This document shows, one piece after another, positions 17,096 to 26,273 of a stretch of 64,000 bases of DNA. The DNA lies in assembly GCF_025370105.1 (NCBI RefSeq), contig NZ_JANQBK010000003.1:496001-560000 (forward strand), written 5' to 3'. Each line of letters begins with the position of its first letter. Position 1 is the first letter of the stretch. This DNA comes from Sphingomonas hylomeconis (lineage in GTDB: Bacteria; Pseudomonadota; Alphaproteobacteria; Sphingomonadales; Sphingomonadaceae). The position numbers were made by a program, and so were the translations under genes. The notes below the pieces were generated by a model. That model worked only from the letters and a program-made list of their open reading frames with translations, did not search any database and had not been told where the DNA came from.

Positions 17096-18148
17096 TTGAT
17101 TAAGAGTAGTTTGCCGCTTGAGGCGTCCGGCCTGATCGGCGCCTACGCTCGGTATGTGCCGACCGCGGAGGCGCCGCACCATGCCCCGTCGCGCCACCGC
17201 CCGGCGCCGCTGCGTATCGCCACGCCCGCCGATGGCGACGTGCGCATCGGCATCATCCACAATGCACGCGCGCGCCTGAACGTCCTGCGCCCCCTACCGG
17301 CAGGGATCGACGGCTGCGAGCATGCCATGCCGGGCTCGCACGCGGAACTCGATCGTGCGCTGGAGACGTTTGCCGCAAACGGCGTCAATGCACTGGTCAT
17401 CGACGGCGGCGACGGCACGATTCGCGATGTGATGTCCGCGGCGTTGCGCCACTTCACCGGTGTGTTCCCCCGCGTCGCGGTGATCCCTTCAGGCAAGACC
17501 AACGCGCTTGCCGTCGATCTCGGCCTGCCGCTCAACTGGACGGTCGGTGAAGCGGTCGAGGCGATCCGGCTTGGCGGAATCAAGGAGCGGGCACCGCTGG
17601 AAGTGTGGCGGCCCGGCGACACGGAGACGGGACTGCGCGGTTTCATCTTCGGCGCCGGTGCCTTCGTCCGCGCCACCGGCCTTGCCCAGACGACGCACCG
17701 CTTCGGTGCGTTCAACGGTCTTGCCGTCGGCCTGTCGATCTTCGGCGCGGTGGCGCAGACCGTGTTCGGCGGGCGCGATAATTCCTGGCGGCAGGGCGAG
17801 CGCATGCGCATCGCACCGCTCGGCGAGGGCGCGATCGATGCCGCGCAATATCTGCTGCTCGGCTCGACGCTGACGCGGATGCCGCTGCGCATCAAGCCGT
17901 TCGGGCGATCGCGGGGCGGCCTGAAGCTGCTGCGCATCGATGCCCAGCCGCGCCACATATTGTCGGCCTTGCCGGCGTTGCTGAGCGGCCGTGACGAGCC
18001 GTTCCTGGCGCAAAACGGCTATCACCGCCTGGATGCCGAGCAGGTCGAGCTTACACTGGCGGGCGATTTCATTCTCGATGGCGAGACCTTCCCGGGCGGC
18101 ACCATGACGCTGCGGCAGGGCATGCCGATGCGCTTTGTCGTGCCGTGA
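17096..18148 (+). CDS. Diacylglycerol-kinase-catalytic-domain lipid kinase
   Basis: Lipid kinase of the DAGK/sphingosine kinase fold. The nucleotide motif GGDGT is at about residues 104-108, with PSGKTNALA following as the second conserved block, and a C-terminal beta domain includes DFILDGETF, like the usual lipid-kinase ending. I chose TTG at 17096 because GGAAGGG at 17081-17087 precedes it at good spacing and no ATG exists before the catalytic core; the start remains uncertain. The next two genes overlap in GTGA fashion and encode nucleotidyltransferases, so the product (phosphatidate or ceramide-1-phosphate) is probably used in a dedicated lipid pathway. Confidence 0.8.
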   Translation: MIKSSLPLEASGLIGAYARYVPTAEAPHHAPSRHRPAPLRIATPADGDVRIGIIHNARARLNVLRPLPAGIDGCEHAMPGSHAELDRALETFAANGVNALVIDGGDGTIRDVMSAALRHFTGVFPRVAVIPSGKTNALAVDLGLPLNWTVGEAVEAIRLGGIKERAPLEVWRPGDTETGLRGFIFGAGAFVRATGLAQTTHRFGAFNGLAVGLSIFGAVAQTVFGGRDNSWRQGERMRIAPLGEGAIDAAQYLLLGSTLTRMPLRIKPFGRSRGGLKLLRIDAQPRHILSALPALLSGRDEPFLAQNGYHRLDAEQVELTLAGDFILDGETFPGGTMTLRQGMPMRFVVP

Positions 18149-19059
18149 ACGCGCGGCTGCGATCGTTTGTCGAACGCGAACTGGCGACGCCGGTGAGCGC
18201 GCCGATCGCGGGCATGGCCGCACAGCTTGCCGCCACGCTCGGCGGCCGCGCCGTGTTGTTCTACGGTTCTGCGTTGCGCACCGGCGACATGGACGGCGTG
18301 CTGGATTTCTACGTGCTGACCGATCGCGCGCGCGGCTCGCCGCTGCGCCGGCTCGGCATGCGCTGGCTGTGGCCTGACGTCAGCTTCCACGAAGTGATCA
18401 TCGATGGAGTGACGCTGCGCGCCAAGGTCGCGACGATGCCGCTGGCGACATTCGAAAAGGCCACGCGCGGCTCTTTCATCGATACGACGATCTGGACCCG
18501 GTTCGTGCAGCCGTCGGCACTCGTATGGTGCGCGGACGAGGCGACGGAGTCGCGCGTGGTCGGCGCGATCGGCGATGCCGCGATCACCGCGGCGCGCTTT
18601 GCCGCGGTGCTCGGGCCCGAGCGCGGCGCGCCTCGGGAATATTGGCAGGCACTGTTCCGCGAAACCTATCGTGCCGAGATGCGCGTCGAAGCGCCGGGCC
18701 GCGAGCAGCAGATCCTGGTCTACGATCCGGCGCGCTACGAGACGCTGCTGCCGATCGCCTGGGACGCAGGCGAGGTCGCGCACAGCGCCGAGGCGGGCAT
18801 CGTCGCGCCGCAATTGCCCTTCGCGACGTATCGCGCGCTCAGCCAGGCCTGGCTGGTGCGCGTCCGCGCCGGCAAGGCGCTCAACATCGCCCGGCTGATC
18901 AAGGCTGCCTTCACGTTCGATGGCGCCGCGCGCTACGGGCTGTGGAAGGTGCAGCGCCATACCGGGATCAGCGTCGAACTGACGCCGTGGCGCGAGGCGC
19001 ACCCGGTGATGGCTGCGCCGGCGGTGTTGTGGCGGGTGATGCGCGCGCGCGCCTCGTGA
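18145..19059 (+). CDS. Putative nucleotidyltransferase-fold protein, Tam41-like motif
   Basis: 304 residues, soluble, GTG start overlapping the lipid kinase stop. Residues 38-55 hold FYGSALRTG followed by DF, which matches the pol-beta-like YGS...DF pattern of Tam41-type CDP-diacylglycerol synthases. The remainder does not show other motifs I recognise. If the resemblance is real, it would activate the phosphorylated lipid made by the kinase with CTP; it could equally be a transferase of another donor. The stop overlaps the next GTG by 4 bases. Confidence 0.6.
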   Translation: MNARLRSFVERELATPVSAPIAGMAAQLAATLGGRAVLFYGSALRTGDMDGVLDFYVLTDRARGSPLRRLGMRWLWPDVSFHEVIIDGVTLRAKVATMPLATFEKATRGSFIDTTIWTRFVQPSALVWCADEATESRVVGAIGDAAITAARFAAVLGPERGAPREYWQALFRETYRAEMRVEAPGREQQILVYDPARYETLLPIAWDAGEVAHSAEAGIVAPQLPFATYRALSQAWLVRVRAGKALNIARLIKAAFTFDGAARYGLWKVQRHTGISVELTPWREAHPVMAAPAVLWRVMRARAS

Positions 19060-19814
19060 CGTTCAACGCGCTGGTGCTGGCCGGATCGCGCGGTGGCGCG
19101 GATCCGCTCACCGCCTATGCCGGCGTGACCGACAAGGCGATGATCGAGATTGGCGGCCATACGATGCTCGCGCGCGTGATCGCGGCATTGCGCGCGGCGG
19201 GGGCAGGGCGGATTGCGGTCGTCTTTTCCTCGGATACGGTGCGCGCGCATGCCGAAGCGCTCGGCGCCGAAGTGATCGCTGCCGCGGCGGGGCCCAGCGC
19301 CAGCGCCGCGCGCGGTTTTGCTCAACTGGGGGCGCCGTTGCTGGTGACGACGGCGGATCACGCGTTGCTCGAACCCGACTGGATCACCCGCTTCCTGGCC
19401 GACGTGCCCGCCGACGCGGATGTCGCGGTGCTGCTGGCGCGGCGCGATGTGATCGAGCAGGCGGTGCCGGAGACCAAACGGACCTATCTGCGCTTCGCCG
19501 ACGGTGCCTGGTCGGGCTGCAATCTCTTTCATCTCGCCACGCCAAAGGCGGCGGCGGCGATCGACCTATGGCAGCGGGTCGAGGCCGATCGCAAGCGGCC
19601 ATGGCGGATCGTCGGGCGGTTGGGGCCGAAATTGCTGTGGCGCTATCTGATCGGCCGTCTGACGCTGGCGGAGGGGCTTGGCCATGTCGGCAAGCTGGCC
19701 GGGGTGACGGCGCGCATGGTGGGAAGCCCGTTCGGGCTGGCGGCGGTCGATGTCGACAAGCCGAGCGACCTCGATCTGGTGCGTGGGCTGATCGAGAAAA
19801 CGCCTAAACCCTGA
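19056..19814 (+). CDS. MobA-like NTP-transferase
   Basis: 252-residue nucleotidyltransferase of the MobA/IspD superfamily. N-terminal LVLAGSRGGADPLT followed by DKAMIEIGG is the signature nucleotide-binding loop and Lys; TTADHALL carries the metal-binding Asp; NLFHL is the later strand. Third gene of the GTGA-coupled lipid trio. In Caulobacter, a cytidylyltransferase (CpgD) makes CDP-glycerate for ceramide phosphoglycerate synthesis; this gene is a candidate for an equivalent activation of a head group. That parallel is from general knowledge and was not tested. Confidence 0.78.
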   Translation: MTFNALVLAGSRGGADPLTAYAGVTDKAMIEIGGHTMLARVIAALRAAGAGRIAVVFSSDTVRAHAEALGAEVIAAAAGPSASAARGFAQLGAPLLVTTADHALLEPDWITRFLADVPADADVAVLLARRDVIEQAVPETKRTYLRFADGAWSGCNLFHLATPKAAAAIDLWQRVEADRKRPWRIVGRLGPKLLWRYLIGRLTLAEGLGHVGKLAGVTARMVGSPFGLAAVDVDKPSDLDLVRGLIEKTPKP

Positions 19815-19817
19815 CGT

Positions 19818-19840
19818 CCTTCCCCGGGAGCCGGGGAAGG
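19818..19840. terminator. Bidirectional hairpin between convergent genes
   Basis: Perfect 10-base stem CCTTCCCCGG/CCGGGGAAGG with a 3-base loop, lying 3 bases after the NTP-transferase stop and just before the end of the convergent HAD gene. No U-tract follows on either side, so it may be a rho-assisted or 3'-end-protecting structure. Confidence 0.6.
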
Positions 19841-19846
19841 GGAGCG

Positions 19847-20653
19847 CTATCTGCGCTGCAGGATCATCCCGTCGATCGCCTGCGCCACGCCGTCATCATC
19901 ATTGCCCGCCGTCACCAGATCCGCTTTTTCGCGCACCTCGGCCGGCCCCTGGCCCATCGCGATCGACAGGCCGGCGCGGGCGAACATCGGCAGATCGTTG
20001 GCCTGATCGCCGATCGCCGCGACGGCCGAGAGCGGTGTGCCCATCGCGTCGGCGAGCAGCGTGATGCCATCGCCCTTGTTGGCGGGCAAAGCAGTGACGT
20101 CGAGATAATAGGTCTGGCTCTGCATGATCGTCGCGCGGTCGCTCAGATGCTCGGCGCGGGCGTGCAGGTCTTTCAGCAACTGGGGATCGTCGCTGACGAC
20201 CGTGATCTTGTCGGTGCGCTCGACGAAATCGTCGAACGCCTGCGTGATCACCGGCGCCTGATTGGATGCCTTGCGTTCGCTGCCGACATGCGGCCCCTGG
20301 TCGGTGCTGGCATACCAAAGGTCGTCGGCGAACACCCAGATATCCGCCGTCGTGCCCCGGGCGAGATCAAGCATGGCGCGTACCACCGCGGGATCGACGC
20401 GGTGCTGGCACAGGATCGTGCCGTCGCGCTTGAACACCGTGCCGCCATTGAACGCACCCATGGGTGCATCGATGCCGAGCTTTTCGGCGATCGGCATCAT
20501 GCCCGAGCGTGGCCGCGCGCTGATGATCGTGAAGCCGACACCGGCTGCTGCAAGCCGTGCCACTGCCGCTGCCGTGCTGTCGGTCACCTGCTTCTGCTTG
20601 TCGACCAGCGTCCCGTCGACATCCGATACGACCAGCCGGATGGCCTTGCTCAT
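19847..20653 (-). CDS. Cof-type HAD-superfamily sugar phosphatase
   Basis: 268 residues. HAD motif [12 protein letters not shown] near residue 8 with the nucleophile Asp, motif II FTIISAR, motif III Lys in ALPANKGDG, motif [14 protein letters not shown], and a Cof-type C2 cap between motifs II and III. Such enzymes dephosphorylate sugar phosphates or similar metabolites. Its ATG overlaps the gnd stop by 4 bases, so it is co-translated with the 6-phosphogluconate dehydrogenase and may remove a side-product phosphate of the pathway. Confidence 0.88.
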   Translation of the reverse strand: MSKAIRLVVSDVDGTLVDKQKQVTDSTAAAVARLAAAGVGFTIISARPRSGMMPIAEKLGIDAPMGAFNGGTVFKRDGTILCQHRVDPAVVRAMLDLARGTTADIWVFADDLWYASTDQGPHVGSERKASNQAPVITQAFDDFVERTDKITVVSDDPQLLKDLHARAEHLSDRATIMQSQTYYLDVTALPANKGDGITLLADAMGTPLSAVAAIGDQANDLPMFARAGLSIAMGQGPAEVREKADLVTAGNDDDGVAQAIDGMILQRR

Positions 20654-21636
20654 TGTGGCATCTCGACATGGCCGCCAAAGCCGAAGCGCATCGCCGAGAG
20701 CAATTTGTCGCCGAACGTATGGTCCACCCGGCTGCGATAGCGCGCGAACAAGGCGGCGGTCAGCACGTTAGCCGGCACCTTCTCCTCCATCGCCGCGTCG
20801 ATCGTCCACTGGCCTTCACCCGAATCCGCCACGCTGCCGGTGAACTCCTCGAGCTTCATGTCCTTGGCCAGCGCGATCGCTGACAGATCAAGCAGCCAGG
20901 ACGAGATCACGCTGCCGCGACGCCATACTTCGGCGATATCGGTGAGGTTGAGATCGAAGCGCTGATCCTCGGCGAGATGCTCGGAGGCCTTGCCCTTGAG
21001 GATGTCGAAGCCCTCGGCATAGGCCTGCATCAGGCCGTATTCGATGCCGTTATGCACCATCTTGACGAAGTGGCCGGCACCCGGCGGTCCGGCATGGATA
21101 TAGCCCTGCTCGGCGCGATTGTCCTCGCCTTCGTTGGTCATGCGGCCCGGCGTGCGCGGGATCGTGCCGAGGCCCGGTGCGAGCGCCGCGAGCATCGGAT
21201 CGATATGATCGACCGCGTCCTTCTCGCCGCCGATCATCATGCAATAGCCGCGCTCCAGCCCCCACACGCCGCCCGACGTGCCGACATCGACATAGCGGAT
21301 GCCCTCTTCGGCCAGCGTCTTGGCGCGGCGCACATCGTCCTTGTAGAAGCTGTTGCCGCCATCGATGACGATGTCGCCCGCGTCGCATAGATCGCCGATC
21401 GTGGAGACGGTCTGCTCGGTCGGCGCGCCGGCCGGCAGCATCACCCAGAAGATCGCCGGGCTATCGAGCTTGCTTTTCATGTCCTCCAGTGAGGATGCCG
21501 AAATAGCGCCATCGGCGGCGAGCGCGTCGATCGCCGGCTGGTTGCGATCGAACACCACCGTCTCGTGCCCCGCACGCATCAGTCTGCGCGCGATATTACC
21601 GCCCATGCGGCCGAGGCCGATGATACCGATCTTCAT
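20650..21636 (-). CDS. gnd: 6-phosphogluconate dehydrogenase (decarboxylating), short form
   Basis: Oxidative decarboxylation of 6-phosphogluconate to ribulose 5-phosphate. N-terminal dinucleotide loop [14 protein letters not shown], the [10 protein letters not shown] loop, [19 protein letters not shown], and the catalytic-Lys helix [14 protein letters not shown] are all present. 328 residues, the short (about 300-330) class rather than the 470-residue enterobacterial form. Operon with the HAD gene downstream and transaldolase, transketolase and ribose-5-phosphate isomerase upstream on the same strand. Confidence 0.95.
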   Translation of the reverse strand: MKIGIIGLGRMGGNIARRLMRAGHETVVFDRNQPAIDALAADGAISASSLEDMKSKLDSPAIFWVMLPAGAPTEQTVSTIGDLCDAGDIVIDGGNSFYKDDVRRAKTLAEEGIRYVDVGTSGGVWGLERGYCMMIGGEKDAVDHIDPMLAALAPGLGTIPRTPGRMTNEGEDNRAEQGYIHAGPPGAGHFVKMVHNGIEYGLMQAYAEGFDILKGKASEHLAEDQRFDLNLTDIAEVWRRGSVISSWLLDLSAIALAKDMKLEEFTGSVADSGEGQWTIDAAMEEKVPANVLTAALFARYRSRVDHTFGDKLLSAMRFGFGGHVEMPQ

Positions 21637-21729
21637 GTTCGTCTCCGTGCAGGGATTTGCCGGTCAACGCACGACCGACCATTCCGTTCGTATTGCGCTG
21701 CAACACGAACGGAAATCGCGCCCAGCGGA

Positions 21730-22845
21730 TCAGGCGTCCGCGTTGGCCGGATGTTTCGCGGCGATCGCGCCGAGCAGATCGTCGAACGCCTTGGAAAAGC
21801 TCGCCACGCCTTCCTCGACCAGCGTGTCCGTCACGCCCTTCAGGTCCAGTCCGAGCCGTTCCTGCGCTTCCATAACCTGACGCGCATCATCCACATCCGC
21901 GCCAAGCGTCTGGCCCACCGTGCCGCGCTCGCGGAACGCGTCGATCGTCTTGGGCGGTACGGTGTTGACCGTATCCTTGCCGATCAGCGTGTCGAGATAC
22001 AGCGTGTCCGGATAGTCCGGGTTCTTGGTGCCGGTCGACGCCCAGAGCAGGCGCTGCACCTGCGCGCCCTTGGCGGCGAGCGCCTGCCAGCGCTCGGTCG
22101 CGATGAATTCCTCGTACCAGGCATAGGCCAGCTTGGCATTGGCGATCGCCACCTTGCCCTTGAGCGCCTTGGCCTCGTCGCCGCCGACACCGGCATCGAT
22201 CTTGTCGTCGATCTTGGAATCGATCCGGCTGACGAAGAAGCTCGCCACGCTGGCGATCCGGTCGATCGGCTGGCCCTGCCGCAAGCGCTCCTCGAGCCCC
22301 GTGGCATAGGCCTCGGCGACGGCCTTGTAGGCGTCGATCGAGAACAGCAACGTCACGTTGACGTTGATCCCGGCGGCGATCGTCGCGGCGATCGCCGGCA
22401 CGCCCGCCGGGGTGCCGGGGATCTTGACCATCAGATTGGGGCGATCGACCGCCGCCCACAATTTCTGCGCCTCGGCGATCGTCGCATCGGTATCGTTGGC
22501 GAGATAGGGGGAGACTTCCAGGCTGACATAGCCGTCCTTGCCGTCGAGCCGGTCGTAGACCGGGCGCAGCGTATCCGCCGCCGCCTGGATGTCGAGGATC
22601 GCGAGATGCTCGTAGCGGTCGATCGTCGCCGCGCCGGGATGGGTCTTGTCATAGGCGGCGAGCTCTTCGTCATAGGCGTCGCCATGTCCCATCGCCTTCT
22701 CGAAGATCGACGGGTTGGAGGTGACGCCGGTCAGCCCGTCCTCGTCGACCATCTTCTGCAGGCCGCCCGCAGCGAGGAACTTGCGATCGACAAAGTCGAG
22801 CCAGAGTGCCTGGCCCGCGCCGGCGAGATCGTTGAGTCTACCCAT
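21730..22845 (-). CDS. tal: Transaldolase
   Basis: 371-residue transaldolase of the longer bacterial class. Seen: N-terminal LWLDFVDRKFL, GVTSNPSIFEKAMG, the Schiff-base strand LMVKIPGTPAGVPA with the catalytic Lys, and SIDAYKAVAEAY with later WASTGTKNPDY. It exchanges a dihydroxyacetone unit between sugar phosphates in the non-oxidative pentose phosphate pathway. About 90 bases separate it from gnd and about 100 from transketolase, the latter gap being filled by a perfect palindromic repeat. Confidence 0.95.
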   Translation of the reverse strand: MGRLNDLAGAGQALWLDFVDRKFLAAGGLQKMVDEDGLTGVTSNPSIFEKAMGHGDAYDEELAAYDKTHPGAATIDRYEHLAILDIQAAADTLRPVYDRLDGKDGYVSLEVSPYLANDTDATIAEAQKLWAAVDRPNLMVKIPGTPAGVPAIAATIAAGINVNVTLLFSIDAYKAVAEAYATGLEERLRQGQPIDRIASVASFFVSRIDSKIDDKIDAGVGGDEAKALKGKVAIANAKLAYAWYEEFIATERWQALAAKGAQVQRLLWASTGTKNPDYPDTLYLDTLIGKDTVNTVPPKTIDAFRERGTVGQTLGADVDDARQVMEAQERLGLDLKGVTDTLVEEGVASFSKAFDDLLGAIAAKHPANADA

Positions 22846-22858
22846 TCTACTGCTCCTT

Positions 22859-22942
22859 CGTCACCCCGGCCTTGAGCCGGGGTCCCGCTTTTATGACCCG
22901 CCGCGAGAAGAAGCGGGACCCCGGCTCAAGGCCGGGGTGACG
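22859..22942. repeat. Perfect 32-base inverted repeat between tal and tkt
   Basis: Arms at 22859-22890 and 22911-22942 are exact reverse complements over 32 bases, with a 20-base centre. The outer part CGTCACCCCGG is shared with family A repeats at 10791 and 47458, but the inner core (CCTTGAGCCGGGGTCCCGC) differs, so this is a related sub-family. In the tkt-tal transcript it would form a very stable hairpin. Confidence 0.9.
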
Positions 22943-22947
22943 GAATA

Positions 22948-25023
22948 TCAGGCAATGAGGCTCTTTGCCGTTTCGACTATATTCGCCACGGTGAAGCCGA
23001 ACTTGTCCTGCAGCTTGGCGATCGGCGCGGAGGCACCGAAGGTCGACATGGTGATCGTGCGGCCCTCGAGCCCGACATAGCGATCCCAGCCGATCTCGCC
23101 GCCCTGCTCGATCGCGAGCCGCGCGGTGATACCCTTGGGCAAGACCGATTCCTTATAGGCCGCATCCTGCATCTCGTAGCGGCTCCAGCTCGGCAGCGAG
23201 ACGACCCGTGCCTGCACGCCGTCCGCCTTGAGCTGCTCGTAGGCCTTCACCGCGAGCGAGACTTCGCTGCCCGTGGCGATCAGGATCACTTCGGGTTGCT
23301 CGCTGTCGGCCAGCACGTAACCGCCCTTCAGCAGACCTTCGGCCGAGGCGTATTTAGTGCGATCGAGCGTCGGCAGCGCCTGGCGCGAGAAGATCAGCGC
23401 GGCCGGACGATTGCCTTCGCTCAGCGCGGCCTTCCATGCCCAGGCCGTTTCATTGGCGTCGCACGGCCGGATCGTGTCGAGCCCCGGGATCGCACGCAGC
23501 GTCGCGAGATGCTCGATCGGCTGGTGCGTCGGCCCATCTTCGCCAACGCCGATCGAATCGTGCGTGAAGACAAAGATCGCGCCCAGCTCCATGATCGCCG
23601 CCAGACGCACCGGCGGGCGCATGTAATCGGAAAAGACCAGGAAGGTCGCGCCGTACGAGCGCAGGTGCGACAGTGCCATGCCGTTGACCACCGCGCCCAT
23701 GCCGTGTTCGCGCACACCGAAATGCAGGTTGCGCCCGTCATAGCTCGCCGCCTGGAACGAGTTGCCATCGTCGATCATCGTCTTGGTCGATGGCCCGAGA
23801 TCCGCGGAACCACCGATCAGCCACGGCAGCTTCGGCGCGATCGCGTTCAAAACCTTGCCGCCGGCATCGCGCGACGCCATGCCCTTTTCGTCCGCGTCGA
23901 AGGTCGGGATGTCGGCATCCCAGCCCTCGGGCAGCTGGTCGGAGAGCAACGCATCGAGCTCCTTGGCGAGCTCCGGTTCGGCATCGCGATAGCGCGCCAG
24001 CGTCGCTTCCCATTCCACGCGCAGCTTGTGCCCGCGTGTCGCGATCGCCTTGTTGAATGCCTCGGCGACGCCCTCGGGCACCAGGAACTGTGCGTCTTCC
24101 GGCCAGCCGTACACCTTCTTGGTGCCGCGGATGTCGTCGGCGGTCATCGCCTCGCCATGCGCCTTGGCGGTGCCCTGGATCGAGCTGCCATAGCCGATGA
24201 TGCTCTTCACCACGATGAAGGTCGGCTTGTCGTCGGTCGCCTGGAACTCCTGGATCGCCGCGGCGAATGCCTTGGTGTCGTTGGCGTCGTCGACATGGAT
24301 CACGTGCCATCCATACGCCTCGAAGCGCTTGCCGACATCCTCGTCGAACGCCAGATCGGTGCCGCCCTCGATCGACACATGGTTCGAATCGTACACCCAG
24401 CACAGGTTGGACAGCTTGAGATGGCCGGCCAGGCTGGCCGCTTCGCTGGCCACGCCTTCCATCATGTCGCCGTCACCGGCCAGCGTGTAGATATTGTGAT
24501 CGAACAGCGTGTAGCCCGGCTTGTTGTAGCGCGCCGCGAGCCAGCGCTCGGCGATCGCCATGCCGACCGAATTGCCGCAACCGGCGCCCAGCGGCCCGGT
24601 GGTCGTCTCGACGCCCGTCGTGTGACGATATTCGGGATGGCCCGGCGTCTTGGACGAAAGCTGGCGGAACTGGCGGATGTCTTCCAGGCTCACCGCCGGC
24701 TGACCGCTCGGCTTGCCGTCCTTGTCGATCTCCTTGATCCCGGCGAGGTGGATCAGCGAATAGAGCAGCATCGAGGCATGGCCGACCGACAGCACGAAAC
24801 GGTCGCGGTTGGGCCAGTCCGGGCGATCGGGATCGGTGCGCAGGAATTGCGACCAGAGTGTGTGGCCGACCGGCGCGAGCGCCATCGGGGTGCCGATATG
24901 GCCGGACTTGGCCTTCGCCACCGCGTCCATCGAGAGCGTGCGGATCGTGTCGATCGTCAGCCGATCGAGCGAGCCATCCTCATGCAGGCCGGCTGGCGTG
25001 TCGGTCGCTGGGGCGTCGCTCAT
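22948..25023 (-). CDS. tkt: Transketolase
   Basis: Thiamine-diphosphate enzyme of 691 residues. Seen: N-terminal KSGHIGTPMALAPVGH, the ThDP/Mg motif GDGDMMEGVASEAASLAGH about residue 170, the pyrimidine-binding domain with GVREHGMGAVVNG and DSIGVGEDGPTHQP, and the C-terminal transketolase domain ending with APIAKLQDKFGFT. It transfers two-carbon units between ketose and aldose phosphates, and here forms a cluster with tal, gnd and rpiA. Start MSDAPATD is preceded by AGGAAC on the minus strand. Confidence 0.95.
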   Translation of the reverse strand: MSDAPATDTPAGLHEDGSLDRLTIDTIRTLSMDAVAKAKSGHIGTPMALAPVGHTLWSQFLRTDPDRPDWPNRDRFVLSVGHASMLLYSLIHLAGIKEIDKDGKPSGQPAVSLEDIRQFRQLSSKTPGHPEYRHTTGVETTTGPLGAGCGNSVGMAIAERWLAARYNKPGYTLFDHNIYTLAGDGDMMEGVASEAASLAGHLKLSNLCWVYDSNHVSIEGGTDLAFDEDVGKRFEAYGWHVIHVDDANDTKAFAAAIQEFQATDDKPTFIVVKSIIGYGSSIQGTAKAHGEAMTADDIRGTKKVYGWPEDAQFLVPEGVAEAFNKAIATRGHKLRVEWEATLARYRDAEPELAKELDALLSDQLPEGWDADIPTFDADEKGMASRDAGGKVLNAIAPKLPWLIGGSADLGPSTKTMIDDGNSFQAASYDGRNLHFGVREHGMGAVVNGMALSHLRSYGATFLVFSDYMRPPVRLAAIMELGAIFVFTHDSIGVGEDGPTHQPIEHLATLRAIPGLDTIRPCDANETAWAWKAALSEGNRPAALIFSRQALPTLDRTKYASAEGLLKGGYVLADSEQPEVILIATGSEVSLAVKAYEQLKADGVQARVVSLPSWSRYEMQDAAYKESVLPKGITARLAIEQGGEIGWDRYVGLEGRTITMSTFGASAPIAKLQDKFGFTVANIVETAKSLIA

Positions 25024-25089
25024 GATCTAGTTCCTTGGGGCTTAAGGCACCCTCGACGTGAGGAGCGCGGCGCGATTGCTTCTGCAAGC

Positions 25090-25770
25090 TTAACTGGTCC
25101 GGTCAAGCCGGGTTACAACCCCGGCAGCCGAGATATAGGCGCAATCGATCTCGCTGAGAAACAGTCCGTGACCAAGAACGCCCGGAATCTGAGAGAGTTG
25201 CGTGGCCAGCGCGGCGAGATCGGGGCGGTCGGGAAAAACGCAGTCGAGCACCGCATTGTCCTGATCGGTACGATAGGATCGCCCCTCGATCACGCGCAGC
25301 CGCGCCGATCCGCCGAGCGACTCCAGCTGCGCCGCGACGAAGGCGCGGGCCAGCGGCAACACCTCGATCGGCACGGGCGCGGCGCCCAGCACCGCGACGC
25401 GTTTCGAGCCGTCGGCGATCGCGATCATCCGTCGTGCCGCTGCCGCGATGATCTTCTCGCGAAGCATCGCGCCGCCCGCGCCCTTGACCGCGCGTAGTTG
25501 CGGGTCGATCTCGTCCACCCCGTCGATCGCCAGGTCGATCTCGGCGAGATCGTCGAACGCGACCACCATGATGCCGGCGTCGCGCGCGGCGCGCTCGGTC
25601 GCCAGCGACGTCGCCACCGCGGTGATCCGCAAGCCGCCACTCACGCGGTCCGCGAGTCGCGCGATCAGGAAGGCCGCAGTCGATCCGGTACCGAGCCCGA
25701 CGACCATGCCGTCGGTGACTTCTTCCGCAGCGGCCCAGGCCGCGGCGCGTTTGTCGTCCTGTACCGTCAT
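25090..25770 (-). CDS. rpiA: Ribose-5-phosphate isomerase A
   Basis: 226 residues. The RpiA motifs GLGTGSTAAFLI, DLAIDGVDEID and KGAGGAMLREKI (catalytic Glu and Lys region) are seen in order, and ISAAGVVTRL ends the protein. It interconverts ribose 5-phosphate and ribulose 5-phosphate. The start MTVQDDK at 25770 gives the family length; the frame stays open upstream into the repeat-containing spacer but does not encode anything conserved. Same strand as tkt, 66 bases upstream of it. Confidence 0.93.
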   Translation of the reverse strand: MTVQDDKRAAAWAAAEEVTDGMVVGLGTGSTAAFLIARLADRVSGGLRITAVATSLATERAARDAGIMVVAFDDLAEIDLAIDGVDEIDPQLRAVKGAGGAMLREKIIAAAARRMIAIADGSKRVAVLGAAPVPIEVLPLARAFVAAQLESLGGSARLRVIEGRSYRTDQDNAVLDCVFPDRPDLAALATQLSQIPGVLGHGLFLSEIDCAYISAAGVVTRLDRTS

Positions 25771-25847
25771 CCTATCCTCTGCTTCGGCGTCCTGCGCCCT
25801 CGACCATCGCCCCGGACCGTCGGCGCGCATCGCCCTACCGGCAGCGA

Positions 25848-25873
25848 GGACCCCGGAACAAGTCCGGGGTGAC
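25848..25873. repeat. Family A repeat, single-arm copy
   Basis: GGACCCCGGAACAAGTCCGGGGTGAC is one arm of the family A element, lying between cyoD and rpiA. The arm is itself a small hairpin (CCCCGGA/TCCGGGG). No second arm is visible nearby, so this is a degraded or solo copy. Confidence 0.75.
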
Positions 25874-25880
25874 ACTGCGG

Positions 25881-26273
25881 CTAGCGCTGCATCTGCCGCA
25901 TCATGTCCGGCGGCATCATCTGATGGTTCAGATTGGCCATGATCAACAGCGATCCGACCAGTACCAGCGCCACGATCAGCACGCCGAAGGCCAGCGCCAG
26001 CATGTTGTTGGCATCGTCCGGCCCGGTCGTGATGTGCAGGAAGAATACCAGGTGCACGCCCATCTGCGCCACGGCCAGCGCGATCAGCGCCACCGGGATC
26101 GCCGGCCCGTAGATCAGCCCGCTATGCACTGCCGAGAATGACGCGATGGTGAGCAGGCCGGCGAGCACCAGCCCCACGACATAGCCGCGCACGCCGCGCC
26201 ATAACGCCCGCGGGTCGGCGCTGTCGTCCTCGCCCGGCGCGAGATCGCCATTATCCTTGGGCGCTTCGCTCAT
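25881..26273 (-). CDS. cyoD: Cytochrome o ubiquinol oxidase subunit IV
   Basis: 130 residues with three hydrophobic segments (around residues 30-50, 58-78 and 88-110) as in CyoD, including the conserved AQMGVHLVFFLHI helix. It assists copper/subunit assembly of the bo3 quinol oxidase. The ATG overlaps the cyoC stop by 4 bases. Last gene of cyoABCD; no cyoE or surf1 follows here. Confidence 0.9.
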   Translation of the reverse strand: MSEAPKDNGDLAPGEDDSADPRALWRGVRGYVVGLVLAGLLTIASFSAVHSGLIYGPAIPVALIALAVAQMGVHLVFFLHITTGPDDANNMLALAFGVLIVALVLVGSLLIMANLNHQMMPPDMMRQMQR

